Part shown: one piece after another, positions 17,478 through 26,232 of the stretch
Layout: each line of letters starts with the position of its first letter
Position numbering within the stretch: position 1 is the first letter of the stretch
NCBI RefSeq assembly: GCF_000320405.1
Contig: NZ_KB291649.1
Coordinates: 76,621-140,620, forward strand
DNA: 64,000 nt
From: Clostridium celatum DSM 1785
GTDB lineage: Bacteria; Bacillota; Clostridia; Clostridiales; Clostridiaceae
Direction of reading: 5' to 3'
The notes under the pieces: model-generated
Told to the model about the DNA's origin: nothing
Database searches by the model: none
Seen by the model: only the letters and a program-made list of their open reading frames with translations
Translations under genes and position numbers: made by a program

Positions 17478-17660
17478 ATATAGCCCCCCTTTGATAAACT
17501 ATCTAATTTTTCTCAAACAATCTATTATTTGATTATACCATTTTTTACCTAATGTTTCATTAAACAAATTTTTATTTAATTTTTAATTAACTGTAAATAT
17601 TATTTATTTAAAATTTGGATATAATTTATACTACTATGATAAGTTTATAAGGGGTGATTT

Positions 17661-18539
17661 ATGCGATTAAAAAAACTAATATATTTATCCTTATCTTTAT
17701 TTATTTTATTATGCTTATTTAAATCTCCTATAAATTTCTTTAATAAAAATATAAATTCCAATAATCTACTTATTCACTATATTGATGTCGGTCAAGGTGA
17801 TTGTATTTTAATTCAATTAAATAATAAAAATTTATTAATCGACTCAGGCCCTAAAGATAGTAAAAAATCATTAATTTCATATCTTGATAATTTAAATATT
17901 AAAGTTATTGATTATTTAATAGCTACCCATCCACACGAAGACCATATTGGCAATATGTCTACAATTATAAAAAGGTATGCTGTAAAAAAATTTTATGCCC
18001 CAAAAGTTTCTCATACATCTACAACATTTGAAAATATGGTTTCAGCATTAATTGATAAAAATCTAAAAATAAGTATTCTTAAAGAAGGTACAGATAGTAT
18101 TACCTTAGGTTTAAACGCTAAATTTTCTGTGTTTTCTCCACCTGAAAATCTTATTTCTGATAACTTAAATGACTATTCTCCTATTATTAAGCTTGAATAC
18201 TTAAATACTTCTTTTTTATTTACAGGTGATGCTGAAAGTATATCTGAAAATTATGTTTTACTCTCAAAATATAATTTAAAAGCTGATGTTCTTAAAGTAG
18301 GCCATCATGGTTCTTCAACTTCAACTAGTTCAAACTTTTATAATTCTGTAGCTCCCTCTATAGCTATAATATCAGTTGGATTAAATAATACTTATAATCA
18401 TCCTACTTCTGAAACATTAAGCATATTAGAATCTAACAATCCCCTTATTTATAGAACAGATATTAATGGAACTATAATCTTAAATTCTGATGGTAATAAA
18501 ATAGAAATAACTACCAAAAATAAATACTCCTATAAATGA
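17661..18539 (+). CDS. ComEC-like MBL-fold hydrolase, membrane-anchored or secreted
   Basis: A 292-residue metallo-beta-lactamase-fold protein of the ComEC/Rec2 C-terminal type. An N-terminal hydrophobic segment (about 5-21) serves as signal or anchor, followed by IDVGQGDCILIQ, the metal-binding THPHEDHIGN (about 90-100), FTGDAE and GHHGSSTSTS. This is the domain thought to degrade one strand of DNA during uptake in full ComEC, but here it stands alone without the competence membrane channel. It may act on extracellular nucleic acid or another phosphoester. AGGGGTG precedes the ATG. The stop codon lies inside the terminator stem. Confidence 0.83.
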   Translation: MRLKKLIYLSLSLFILLCLFKSPINFFNKNINSNNLLIHYIDVGQGDCILIQLNNKNLLIDSGPKDSKKSLISYLDNLNIKVIDYLIATHPHEDHIGNMSTIIKRYAVKKFYAPKVSHTSTTFENMVSALIDKNLKISILKEGTDSITLGLNAKFSVFSPPENLISDNLNDYSPIIKLEYLNTSFLFTGDAESISENYVLLSKYNLKADVLKVGHHGSSTSTSSNFYNSVAPSIAIISVGLNNTYNHPTSETLSILESNNPLIYRTDINGTIILNSDGNKIEITTKNKYSYK

Positions 18540-18574
18540 TAGATGCTCCTAAAAAATTTAGGAGCATCTATCAT
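18536..18574. terminator. bidirectional terminator overlapping a stop codon
   Basis: ATGATAGATGCTCCTAAA and TTTAGGAGCATCTATCAT make a perfect 18-base stem. The TGA stop of the MBL-fold gene (18537-18539) is part of the left arm. The convergent RNase H-like gene ends 48 bases away. Confidence 0.85.
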
Positions 18575-18621
18575 TTAAGGATATTAATCCTTAAAATAAT
18601 ACAAATCTATCAATTTGTAAC

Positions 18622-19473
18622 TTATTCTAAAAGATATCTATCTTCAGTATTATTTTTTTCTTCTTCACTTTCTTCTAGGCTATCTTCACTACTTTCTATA
18701 TTATCGCTCTCATCATTATCGCTATCATCAACTTCTTCAATTTCATCTATATCTATGTTTTCAACATTTTCTAAAGATTCTTCTATACTATTATCCATAT
18801 CAATTTCTTCATCTTCAATGCTATCTTTACATTTTATATACTTTTTCCAATCAACAAATATTTTATATAAATTCACTACATCTTGTTCATTATATAATAA
18901 TATAGTTTCAATTTTTTCTTTCGGCATTCTTAGTATATATTCTTTATCTTTTAATACTTTATGGAAAGTTTTAGCTAAATTAGATCCACTAATAACTTCA
19001 CTTTCTCTATATATTTCAAATACTTTCTCTAAATTTTTAAGTCCTATAGATGTATTCATTTCTTTTTCATATTCTTTTTGAATATCAACTGACTTAAATT
19101 CTTTTTCAAAATCATAATAAATATTGAATTTATTAAATAAATATTTAATAACAGTAAAATCATTATTTCCCGAAAAAGTGACTATTACCTTTTTACCTAA
19201 CCTTTTCATTCTCATGAAATACCTTTTAGCTAAAAGAAGTATTTCAACTACCTCTCCTTTATTTTCAATCATATATTGAGTAACATATATTTTCTTATCA
19301 CTTTTATTATATACACATGCTCCAAATACACCTATACATTTTGGTTTCTTATATACATAATGTTCTAAATCAAAAAATATAATTTCTTCTGGACTACACT
19401 CTCCCTCCTTACTTTTTAATATTGTTTGTAGATTATATTCTCCTACATCAATAACATTTTCTCTAATTATCAC
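18622..19473 (-). CDS. RNase H-like (YprB-type) exonuclease-fold protein with acidic tail
   Basis: A 283-residue protein. Residues 1-210 resemble the DEDD-type ribonuclease H-like fold of YprB: FFDLEH (Asp35, Glu37) is a plausible first metal motif, FSGNNDFTVIKYLF the second, and YNEQDVVNLYKIF the last Asp-containing motif. The C-terminal 65 residues are an extremely acidic, Ser/Asp/Glu-rich low-complexity tail, unusual for the family and likely disordered. The start is GTG 19473 with a weak AAAGAGTGA site. Nuclease activity is inferred from the conserved acidic residues. Confidence 0.78.
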   Translation of the reverse strand: MIIRENVIDVGEYNLQTILKSKEGECSPEEIIFFDLEHYVYKKPKCIGVFGACVYNKSDKKIYVTQYMIENKGEVVEILLLAKRYFMRMKRLGKKVIVTFSGNNDFTVIKYLFNKFNIYYDFEKEFKSVDIQKEYEKEMNTSIGLKNLEKVFEIYRESEVISGSNLAKTFHKVLKDKEYILRMPKEKIETILLYNEQDVVNLYKIFVDWKKYIKCKDSIEDEEIDMDNSIEESLENVENIDIDEIEEVDDSDNDESDNIESSEDSLEESEEEKNNTEDRYLLE

Positions 19474-19637
19474 ACTATCACTCTTTCTTACATTTATTTT
19501 ATCTCCTGTATTAAAACTAATGCTAGTATTTTTATCTTTTTATTATACCATGTAATTAAATTAGTGAATACCTTTTAAATTGCCTAAAAACACCTAATTC
19601 TATACTTATCTAACACTTTACTCTGCTCCTCCTAATA

Positions 19638-19666
19638 TTGACCTTTTTTTTATTTTCTGATATTAT
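19638..19666 (+). promoter_or_regulatory. sigma-A promoter of the feo operon
   Basis: TTGACC, a 17-base T-rich spacer and TATTAT lie 49 bases upstream of the feoA start; the predicted start of transcription falls just before the Fur box. Confidence 0.78.
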
Positions 19667-19683
19667 ATTTGTATAAATTTATT

Positions 19684-19698
19684 TGATAATGATTTTCA
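19684..19698 (+). promoter_or_regulatory. Fur box
   Basis: TGATAATGATTTTCA matches the 7-1-7 Fur consensus TGATAATNATTATCA at all but one position. It lies between the predicted transcription start and the feoA ribosome binding site, where Fe-Fur would block transcription when iron is plentiful. Confidence 0.82.
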
Positions 19699-19714
19699 AT
19701 TTGAGGTGAAATAA

Positions 19715-19936
19715 ATGTGCATTTGCGATTTAAAACTTGGTGAAAAAGCCAAGATAGAACAAATAAATGGAGATTCAAAATTAGCTAAAAGACTTTCTGC
19801 CTTAGGTCTTATACAAGGTACAGAAATTGAACTTAAAAGAGTTGCCCCTTTAGGCGATCCTTTAGTAGTAAACTTAAGAGGTTTTGATTTAGCCATTAGA
19901 AAAAAAGATGCAAAAAATATATTATTAACAGCATAG
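19715..19936 (+). CDS. feoA: ferrous iron transport protein A
   Basis: A 73-residue SH3-like FeoA protein, a cytoplasmic partner of the FeoB ferrous iron pump. The family pattern is clear (LGEKAKIEQI, then LAKRLSALGLIQGTEIELKR, then GDPLVVNLRGFDLAIRKKDA). It is the first gene of a three-gene operon behind a promoter with a Fur box, with feoB starting 26 bases later. A GAGGTGA site precedes the ATG. Confidence 0.95.
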   Translation: MCICDLKLGEKAKIEQINGDSKLAKRLSALGLIQGTEIELKRVAPLGDPLVVNLRGFDLAIRKKDAKNILLTA

Positions 19937-19962
19937 TTTATAAATTAAAAGGGGATGACAAA

Positions 19963-21720
19963 ATGAAAACTATTGCTCTACTTGGTAACCCCAATGTTGG
20001 TAAAACCACACTTTTTAACAGCTTAACAGGAGCTAATCAAAGAGTTGGAAATTGGGCCGGAGTAACTGTAGATAAAAAAGAAGGTTCTTTTAATGATTTT
20101 AATATCATAGATTTACCTGGAATATATGCAATGGATACTTATTCGAACGAAGAAAAAGTATCAAAAGATTTTTTAGAAAACGGACAAGTTGATTTAATAT
20201 TAAATATTATAGATGCTTCAAATATAGATAGAAATTTATATTTAACAATGCAATTAAAAAGATTTAAAAAGCCTATTATATTAGCTGTTAATATGATAGA
20301 TGTTGCTGAAAAAAAAGGAATAAATATTGATTATGATAAGTTATCTAAACTTCTAGATGTCACTGTAATTCCTATACAAGCATCTAAAGAAGAAGGAATA
20401 GACGATATTAAAGCTGCATTAGAAAAAATTAATTATAAGACTATAGATGAAAATGATTATAATTTTTCTTCTGAAAAAGAAACGTATAAATACATAGAAA
20501 ATATATTAGATGATTGTACTGAAAAAGTTAATAGCACACATAAGTCTACAAAAGAAAAATTAGATAACATAATGCTTAATCCATGGCTTGCATATCCAAT
20601 TTTCTTTGCAATTATGGCATTAACTTTCCAAATTACTTTTTCATGGATTGGACAACCACTTTCTGATCTATTAGATACATTGCTAAATGATTCATTAGTT
20701 CCACTTATAGAAAACTTAATTCATGGAATGTCACCATGGTTTCAATCACTTATTCTTGATGGTATCATAGGTGGAGTTGGTGGAATATTAGTTTTACTAC
20801 CTATAATTTTATCACTTTTTGCTTGTATTACTGTCTTAGAAGATAGTGGTTATATGGCAAGAGTTGCTTTTATAATGGATAAAATCATGAGAAAAATGGG
20901 GCTTTCAGGTAAAGCTTTCATCCCAATGATTGTTGGATTTGGATGTTCTGTTCCTGCAATTATGACTGCAAGAACTTTAGAAAGTGAAAAAGATAGAAAA
21001 CTTACTGCGCTTTTAATTCCACTTATGAGTTGTAATGCAAGATTACCTGTTTATAGTGTATTTGCTGCTGTATTTTTCCCAGATAAAATCGGGCTTATAG
21101 TTGCCTCTCTTTATTTCCTAGGAATTTTATTAGCATTTATACTTGGTATTATATTTAAGCATACAATATTTAAAAATGAAGAAGAACCATTACTTATAGA
21201 GTTACCAGAATATAAGTTACCATCACTAAAAAATCTTTTTAATCAACTTTATGAAAAAACTAAAGGATTTTTAGTTAAAGCAGGTACTTTAATCTTTGCA
21301 ATGAGTATTGTTCTTTGGTTCTTATCAAACTTTAACTTTAACGGAATGACTGATGTTAATAATAGTATTTTATCTTCAATAGGAGGATTTATAGCACCTA
21401 TATTTAAACCACTTGGATTTGGTAACTGGCAATCTTCAGTATCATTATTAACTGGTTTAATAGCTAAAGAAACTGTTGTTTCTTCAATGGGGGTAATATT
21501 TGCTGGAGATTTATCAGCTATGCTTCCACTTCACTTTACAACACTTTCAGCTTTATCTTTCTTAGTATTTGTATTATTATATACACCGTGTATAACAGTA
21601 GTTGGTACTATGAAAAAAGAATTTGGTACAAAAATTACTTTATTCTCAGTATTTTATCAACTATCTTTAGCTTGGATAGTTTCATTCTTAGTATTTAATA
21701 TAGGTTCGTTATTTATATAA
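19963..21720 (+). CDS. feoB: ferrous iron transporter B
   Basis: The membrane Fe2+ transporter of the Feo system. An N-terminal G domain (about residues 1-165) has P-loop GNPNVGKT (8-15), DLPGIYAMDTYSNEE (G3) and NMIDVAEKKG (G4), followed by a short helical linker and about 8-10 membrane helices in the Gate regions (MLNPWLAYPIFFAIMAL onward), with conserved FIPMIVGFGCSVPAIMTART. At 585 residues it is a short FeoB compared with longer relatives of 650-770. AAAGGGGATGAC precedes the ATG. It lies between feoA and a Cys-rich accessory gene. Confidence 0.95.
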   Translation: MKTIALLGNPNVGKTTLFNSLTGANQRVGNWAGVTVDKKEGSFNDFNIIDLPGIYAMDTYSNEEKVSKDFLENGQVDLILNIIDASNIDRNLYLTMQLKRFKKPIILAVNMIDVAEKKGINIDYDKLSKLLDVTVIPIQASKEEGIDDIKAALEKINYKTIDENDYNFSSEKETYKYIENILDDCTEKVNSTHKSTKEKLDNIMLNPWLAYPIFFAIMALTFQITFSWIGQPLSDLLDTLLNDSLVPLIENLIHGMSPWFQSLILDGIIGGVGGILVLLPIILSLFACITVLEDSGYMARVAFIMDKIMRKMGLSGKAFIPMIVGFGCSVPAIMTARTLESEKDRKLTALLIPLMSCNARLPVYSVFAAVFFPDKIGLIVASLYFLGILLAFILGIIFKHTIFKNEEEPLLIELPEYKLPSLKNLFNQLYEKTKGFLVKAGTLIFAMSIVLWFLSNFNFNGMTDVNNSILSSIGGFIAPIFKPLGFGNWQSSVSLLTGLIAKETVVSSMGVIFAGDLSAMLPLHFTTLSALSFLVFVLLYTPCITVVGTMKKEFGTKITLFSVFYQLSLAWIVSFLVFNIGSLFI

Positions 21721-21783
21721 ATACTTTTAAATTTAGTTTAGATAAAGTAAAGTTTTCGAACTTTTAAAAAGAAGGTGACTTAT

Positions 21784-21915
21784 TTGGAAATTATAATTAC
21801 AGCGCTTTTGCTTGTAGCTTCAGTATATATATTATTTAAGAATGTAAAAAAATCTTCAAAAGGAAACTGCAACTGCGGAAGTTGCTCTTCTAAGTGTGAT
21901 AAATATAAAAAATAA
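21784..21915 (+). CDS. FeoB-associated Cys-rich membrane protein
   Basis: A 43-residue protein read from TTG 21784 behind a strong AAGAAGGTGA site, 63 bases after feoB. It has one membrane helix (about residues 2-19) and a short tail carrying the cluster CNCGSCSSKC, four cysteines within ten residues. The pattern fits the small FeoB-associated Cys-rich family that often ends Feo operons and may hand on or sense iron at the membrane. Its size and non-ATG start make it easy to overlook. A terminator overlaps its stop codon. Confidence 0.85.
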   Translation: MEIIITALLLVASVYILFKNVKKSSKGNCNCGSCSSKCDKYKK

Positions 21916-21946
21916 GGAGTTGCATTTGTAACTCCTTATTTTTTAA
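21911..21946 (+). terminator. terminator of the feo operon
   Basis: AATAAGGAGTT and AACTCCTTATT form an 11-base stem with an eight-base loop, followed by TTTTAATTT. The left arm overlaps the stop codon of the small Cys-rich gene. Confidence 0.85.
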
Positions 21947-21985
21947 TTTATAAATACATTTTTAAAGATTATTGTTTCTTTATTA

Positions 21986-23102
21986 TTAATCATTTATTCC
22001 GCTAAGAGCTTTTTTATTTTTCTCTAATAGCTTTCCATAATATATTTTTATAGTTGCTGCTGTAGGAGAGGCTAATAGCATACCTATTGGTCCAAAAAAA
22101 CCTCCTCCAATAACAACTGAATATATTATCCAAAAAGGTCTAACTCCTACCTTATCTCCTATAAGCTTAGGATCTAAATACCACCCATCAAACATTTGCA
22201 ACGAAAATAATACTAAAAATACTACTAACCCCTTAAAAGGTGATACAAATACATTTATTAAAAAACCAATTATCTCTCCTATAAATGGTCCAAAATACGG
22301 TATCATATTTGTTATTCCAACTAATATTGCTATTAAAATAGAATATTCAGATTTAACTATATTTAGTAATATAAATGCTAAAATACCTATTATAGTTGAA
22401 TCTATAGCCTTTATCCCTATGTATGTTCCTATCATAGAATTATATGTTTTTATGAATTCTATTATTTTATCTGAATTCTCCTTCTTAAAAATTAAATACA
22501 TAACTCTTTTTGCTTCAAATAATAGCCTTTCTTTATCAATAAGGATATATATAGCAACTAATAATCCTAAAATAAATTTTACTATTAGAGATGAAATACT
22601 AACCATCTTCATAAGTGAACCTTCTATAGCTGCTATTGCAATTTCTCCAGCTCTATCTATGTAATAATCAATATTTATTTTTGTTCCTGTTGTGCTAATT
22701 AAGTGTTTGTATTTCTTGCTTATCTAAAATATCATTAATAAATTTTTCAACAGAATTTATATATTCAGGAATATTACTTACTATATCCTTAATATTCTCT
22801 ATAAGCTCTGGAATACAATATAATGCTAACAATGATATAGCTCCTATTAAAACAGCATAAGTCAATACAATAGATACTCCCCTACTTAGCTTTGCTTTTT
22901 TTTCAAATATTTTAACTAACGGATTTAAAACATATGCTATAACTATTCCGTATATGAATGGCATTGAAAATGATATTATTTTTCTTAAAACCCCTACTAA
23001 AACATCTAAATTGTCTATTAATTTAAATATAACTAGAGATACCCCTATTATAATTATTACAGCTATTATTAATTCTTTATATCTATTACTCTTAAAAATC
23101 AA
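21986..23102 (-). pseudogene. AI-2E family transporter broken by a frameshift
   Basis: Two reading frames together encode one AI-2E/PerM family transporter of about 355 residues, the normal size. The first 135 residues start from TTG 23102 (behind GGAGGG) and contain the N-terminal helices. They end at an in-frame TAG at about 22695. The second frame picks up the missing middle (DYYIDRAGEIAIAAIEG) and the C-terminal helices, ending at 21986. The two frames overlap around CACTTAATTAGC (about 22690-22701), so one extra base (or two missing) explains the break. Family members move signal molecules, toxins or cations by Na+ exchange. If the base is real the gene is inactive; a sequencing error would restore it. 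Confidence 0.8.
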
Positions 23103-23156
23103 AGCCTTCCCTCCTTTTTATTTATCTATTAAATTGATTATAACAAAAATATAGTT

Positions 23157-24527
23157 CTAAAGTAATTCTATCCCAATTAAATCTAAAGTATTTTTAATAA
23201 TTTTACAGCCTGATTTAATTAAAACTACTTTTTCTTTATTTAATTTCAATTCTTCTCTATTTAAAGCTTTGTAGATATCGTTTAAAACATTAATAAGTTC
23301 TATAATATATCTACTTAATATTGATAAATCTAAATTTACTGTACATTTGTTAAGTACACTTGGAAAATCCTCTAAAATTTTAATTAACTTGCTCTCTTCA
23401 TTTAATAACTTTTTATTTAAATTACATATTTCTTCATTTTCATTTAGGTAACCACAAAGTAATTTTAATCTATTATATGAATTTAACACATATATATAAT
23501 TTTTCTCTTTATATGAAATAATTTTGTCTAGTTCAAATAATATTGTTTTTTTATTTGAATTATTTATATAATAAAAAACTATTGAATCTCTTACTATTTT
23601 ATTTATTGTATTGCTATCATATAATATCCCATTTATATTATGATAATTTAAAATCTTTGCTGAAAACTTCTCTATTAAAGAATCTAACGACAAGAATTCA
23701 TCTTTTCTTATGAAAATGTTATTTTCTAAAATCTTAACTATTCCCAGCTTATAGCAAGAATAATTTTTAGTATTACCATATCCACTAACTTCTAGAATCT
23801 TTACTAGTTGCTTAAAATGAGTATATTGTGATGAATTTATAATATATATATTCTTGTGATAACTATATTTTCTATTATATCTTGTAGCTTTATTTAAAAT
23901 AGTTGCATTAATGGTATTTATTTTTCCTTCATTTGATATTATATACGGGGGCATATTATATTTGTCCAATAATATAACCTCACATCCATTTTCATAAGTC
24001 ACTAGATTTTTTGCTTTAAAGTCTTCTATTATGTTTTTTATATTTTCTTCATTATTTTCTTCATTCATATTATTGGGGTATTCTATTTTATACCCCTGAT
24101 TTTCAAATACTCTTTTTAATGATTGCATTGATATTTCTAAAAAAACTCGCTCTATAGCAGAAATTTTATCCATATTTATTCCATAATATTCAATAACTAC
24201 ACTTTTACTTTCTTCTCCACTATTTTTTTTATAAATATAATTACTTTTTAATATTTCTTTTATAATATAAGTTTTATCTATAAAAAAATTTAAATATGCA
24301 CCTACACTCTCTGTCCTTTCAAAATATATACTATTTATTTGTTCTTTCAATTCTCTAGCTATAATAATAGGTGATTTTTCAATCTTATCTACTAATTTAA
24401 AACACGGTAAAGTGAAATCTCCCATATAAGCTTCTTTAGGAACTTCTATTAGATTTTCTATTATATCCTCTTCTAGCTTCAAGTTCTTACTTAGTTCCTT
24501 AACTAATTTTTTTTTATAATCAATCAT
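23157..24527 (-). CDS. arginyl-tRNA synthetase-like protein without catalytic motifs
   Basis: A 456-residue protein aligned by eye to ArgRS along its length. It has an N-terminal Add-1-type segment (YMGDFTLPCFKL, EKSPIIIARELKEQI, VGAYLNFFI), a damaged Rossmann core, the conserved stretch NSSQYTHFKQLVKILEVSG near 253 that corresponds to the GSEQTLHFKQL region of true ArgRS, and a helical C-terminus like the DALR anticodon-binding domain. The HIGH motif is lost (VVIEYYGINMDK in place of the nucleotide-binding signature) and KMS is absent (NIFIRKDEF). It is about 100 residues shorter than ArgRS (about 560). The start has GGAGAATAGT before ATG. Activity as a synthetase is very unlikely; a tRNA- or RNA-binding or regulatory role is possible. 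Confidence 0.72.
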   Translation of the reverse strand: MIDYKKKLVKELSKNLKLEEDIIENLIEVPKEAYMGDFTLPCFKLVDKIEKSPIIIARELKEQINSIYFERTESVGAYLNFFIDKTYIIKEILKSNYIYKKNSGEESKSVVIEYYGINMDKISAIERVFLEISMQSLKRVFENQGYKIEYPNNMNEENNEENIKNIIEDFKAKNLVTYENGCEVILLDKYNMPPYIISNEGKINTINATILNKATRYNRKYSYHKNIYIINSSQYTHFKQLVKILEVSGYGNTKNYSCYKLGIVKILENNIFIRKDEFLSLDSLIEKFSAKILNYHNINGILYDSNTINKIVRDSIVFYYINNSNKKTILFELDKIISYKEKNYIYVLNSYNRLKLLCGYLNENEEICNLNKKLLNEESKLIKILEDFPSVLNKCTVNLDLSILSRYIIELINVLNDIYKALNREELKLNKEKVVLIKSGCKIIKNTLDLIGIELL

Positions 24528-24700
24528 ACTATTCTCCTGTATATTTATTAAAGGATATTATATGTGCTAAGCGAAAATATTTTAATTATTTTTAGATATA
24601 TCAAATATTTATTAAATATTTTTTATTAATAATCCTTTATTTTTTCTACTATTTTATATATTATTATAATTAATAATTAAAATAATAGGAATGGTGAACT

Positions 24701-26218
24701 ATGATTAGAGTAGGAATAATTCATATAGGATCAAGTAAAATTAGATTATTACTTGCCGAGATTGATAATTCGGGTTATTTTAAAATTATTGATGAATTAA
24801 AAACGCCTTTTAAAATATGCTATGAATTATCAAAGGAGTGTGTTTTATGTAATGAAAAATTTAACTATATTTTATCTACATTAAAAACGTACAAATCCCT
24901 TTGCGAAATATCTGGGGCAAAAGAAATTTTTACTATAACAACAAGCTTTTTTAATACCTTAAAAGATAGTGATAATTTAATTGCCATGATAAAAAATGAT
25001 CTTAATTTAGATTTAAAAATTCTCTCTCCAGAAGAAGAAATTAAATATACAGCTTTAGGTGTTAATAAAAGCTTAAATGTTTCTAATTCACTTGTAGTTG
25101 AAATAACTGGTACATCTACTAATTTAATTGATATGAAAAATGGAGAAATAAAAAATTGGATTTGTCTACCATTTGGTGGTATAAATTTAGCATATACCTT
25201 TAACATAACAGATAGAATATTAAATTCAAACTTAGATACTAGCTCTAATTTTGTAATAGAAAAACTTAAAGATATAGAATGGCTTAATACAAATTTTGAT
25301 TCAATAATTTTTGTAGGTGAACTTTCTAAAACATTAGTTAAAATTGACAAGTTTAGAACACACTATCCTTTAGAAATTTTTAATAATTATGAATTATCCC
25401 GCGTTGGAATACATGAACTTTATAATATATTCAAATGTAAAGATTTAAAATTACGTCGTAAAGTTGAAGGTATCGACTTAGATATGGTTGATAGTATTTT
25501 TAGTTCTTTACTAATCCTCAATGAAATATTAAAAATAACCTCTATTGATATTATAAAAGTTTCAAATAATACCCTTAGAGAAGGTATGATTTATGAATAT
25601 CTTTATAATAATTACGATGTTAATGATGATATATTAGACTATAGTATTTATGGTATATTAAACTCGTTAAATTCTAATATTCAACATGCCGAACAAGTTT
25701 ATTTTATATCTTCTTTACTATACAATGAATTAAAACCACTTCATAAGCTAGGTGACAATTATTTAAATATTTTAAAAACTGGTGCTATGCTTCATGATTG
25801 TGGAATTAGTATAAATTATCAACAACATCATAAGCATTCATTTTATATAATTTTGAATTCTTTTATTAATGGTCTTACTCATAAAGAGCAACTTATGAGC
25901 GCAGCTATTGCCGCTTCTCATAGATTTAATAATTATCATTTACCTTTGGTGCAATTCTCTTATTTAGTTAATAAACTAGATATAGATATAGTAACTAAAA
26001 TAGGTGCATTAGTAAAAATAGCTGAAGGACTAGATAGAAGTCTTGTAAGTGTTGTAAAAAAATTAAAAGTATCTTTTGATGATGAAAAAGTAGTAATTAC
26101 AGTTTCTTCACCAAGTAACTTAGATGTTGAAATACATCAAGCTTTAAGAGGAAAATATTTCTTCAAGGAAATTTATAAAAGAGATTTATATATAGAAAAG
26201 GAAAAGTGGCAAGACTAA
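24701..26218 (+). CDS. Ppx/GppA-family protein with HD-like C-terminal domain, active site altered
   Basis: A 505-residue member of the exopolyphosphatase/pppGpp phosphatase family. Residues 1-290 form the actin-like phosphatase domain and 300-500 the helical HD-like domain (AMLHDCGISINYQQHHKHSFY and HKEQLMSAAIAASHR). Key phosphate-loop residues differ from the consensus: DxGSNS reads HIGSSK (His8), and DIGGGSTE reads EITGTSTN near 132, while the catalytic Glu region LSPEEE near 111 persists. Loss of the Asp and Gly residues makes enzymatic activity uncertain. It is divergent from the ArgRS-like gene and ends in a strong terminator. Confidence 0.8.
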   Translation: MIRVGIIHIGSSKIRLLLAEIDNSGYFKIIDELKTPFKICYELSKECVLCNEKFNYILSTLKTYKSLCEISGAKEIFTITTSFFNTLKDSDNLIAMIKNDLNLDLKILSPEEEIKYTALGVNKSLNVSNSLVVEITGTSTNLIDMKNGEIKNWICLPFGGINLAYTFNITDRILNSNLDTSSNFVIEKLKDIEWLNTNFDSIIFVGELSKTLVKIDKFRTHYPLEIFNNYELSRVGIHELYNIFKCKDLKLRRKVEGIDLDMVDSIFSSLLILNEILKITSIDIIKVSNNTLREGMIYEYLYNNYDVNDDILDYSIYGILNSLNSNIQHAEQVYFISSLLYNELKPLHKLGDNYLNILKTGAMLHDCGISINYQQHHKHSFYIILNSFINGLTHKEQLMSAAIAASHRFNNYHLPLVQFSYLVNKLDIDIVTKIGALVKIAEGLDRSLVSVVKKLKVSFDDEKVVITVSSPSNLDVEIHQALRGKYFFKEIYKRDLYIEKEKWQD

Positions 26219-26232
26219 CTTGCCACTTTTTT
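26202..26232. terminator. bidirectional terminator
   Basis: AAAAGTGGCAAG and CTTGCCACTTTT form a 12-base stem with a five-base loop, with the stop codon of the Ppx-like gene inside the loop and T-rich sequence after it. It overlaps the 3' end of the convergent M50-like gene. Confidence 0.88.

Noticed and set aside
18536..19081. A 181-codon Ser-rich open frame on the plus strand
   Set aside because: It is antisense to the acidic tail of the RNase H-like gene; the Ser/Leu repeats are the complement of Asp/Glu codons and there is no ribosome binding site.
24865..25350. A 161-codon minus-strand open frame
   Set aside because: It overlaps the Ppx/GppA-like gene antisense and shows no ribosome binding site or family resemblance.
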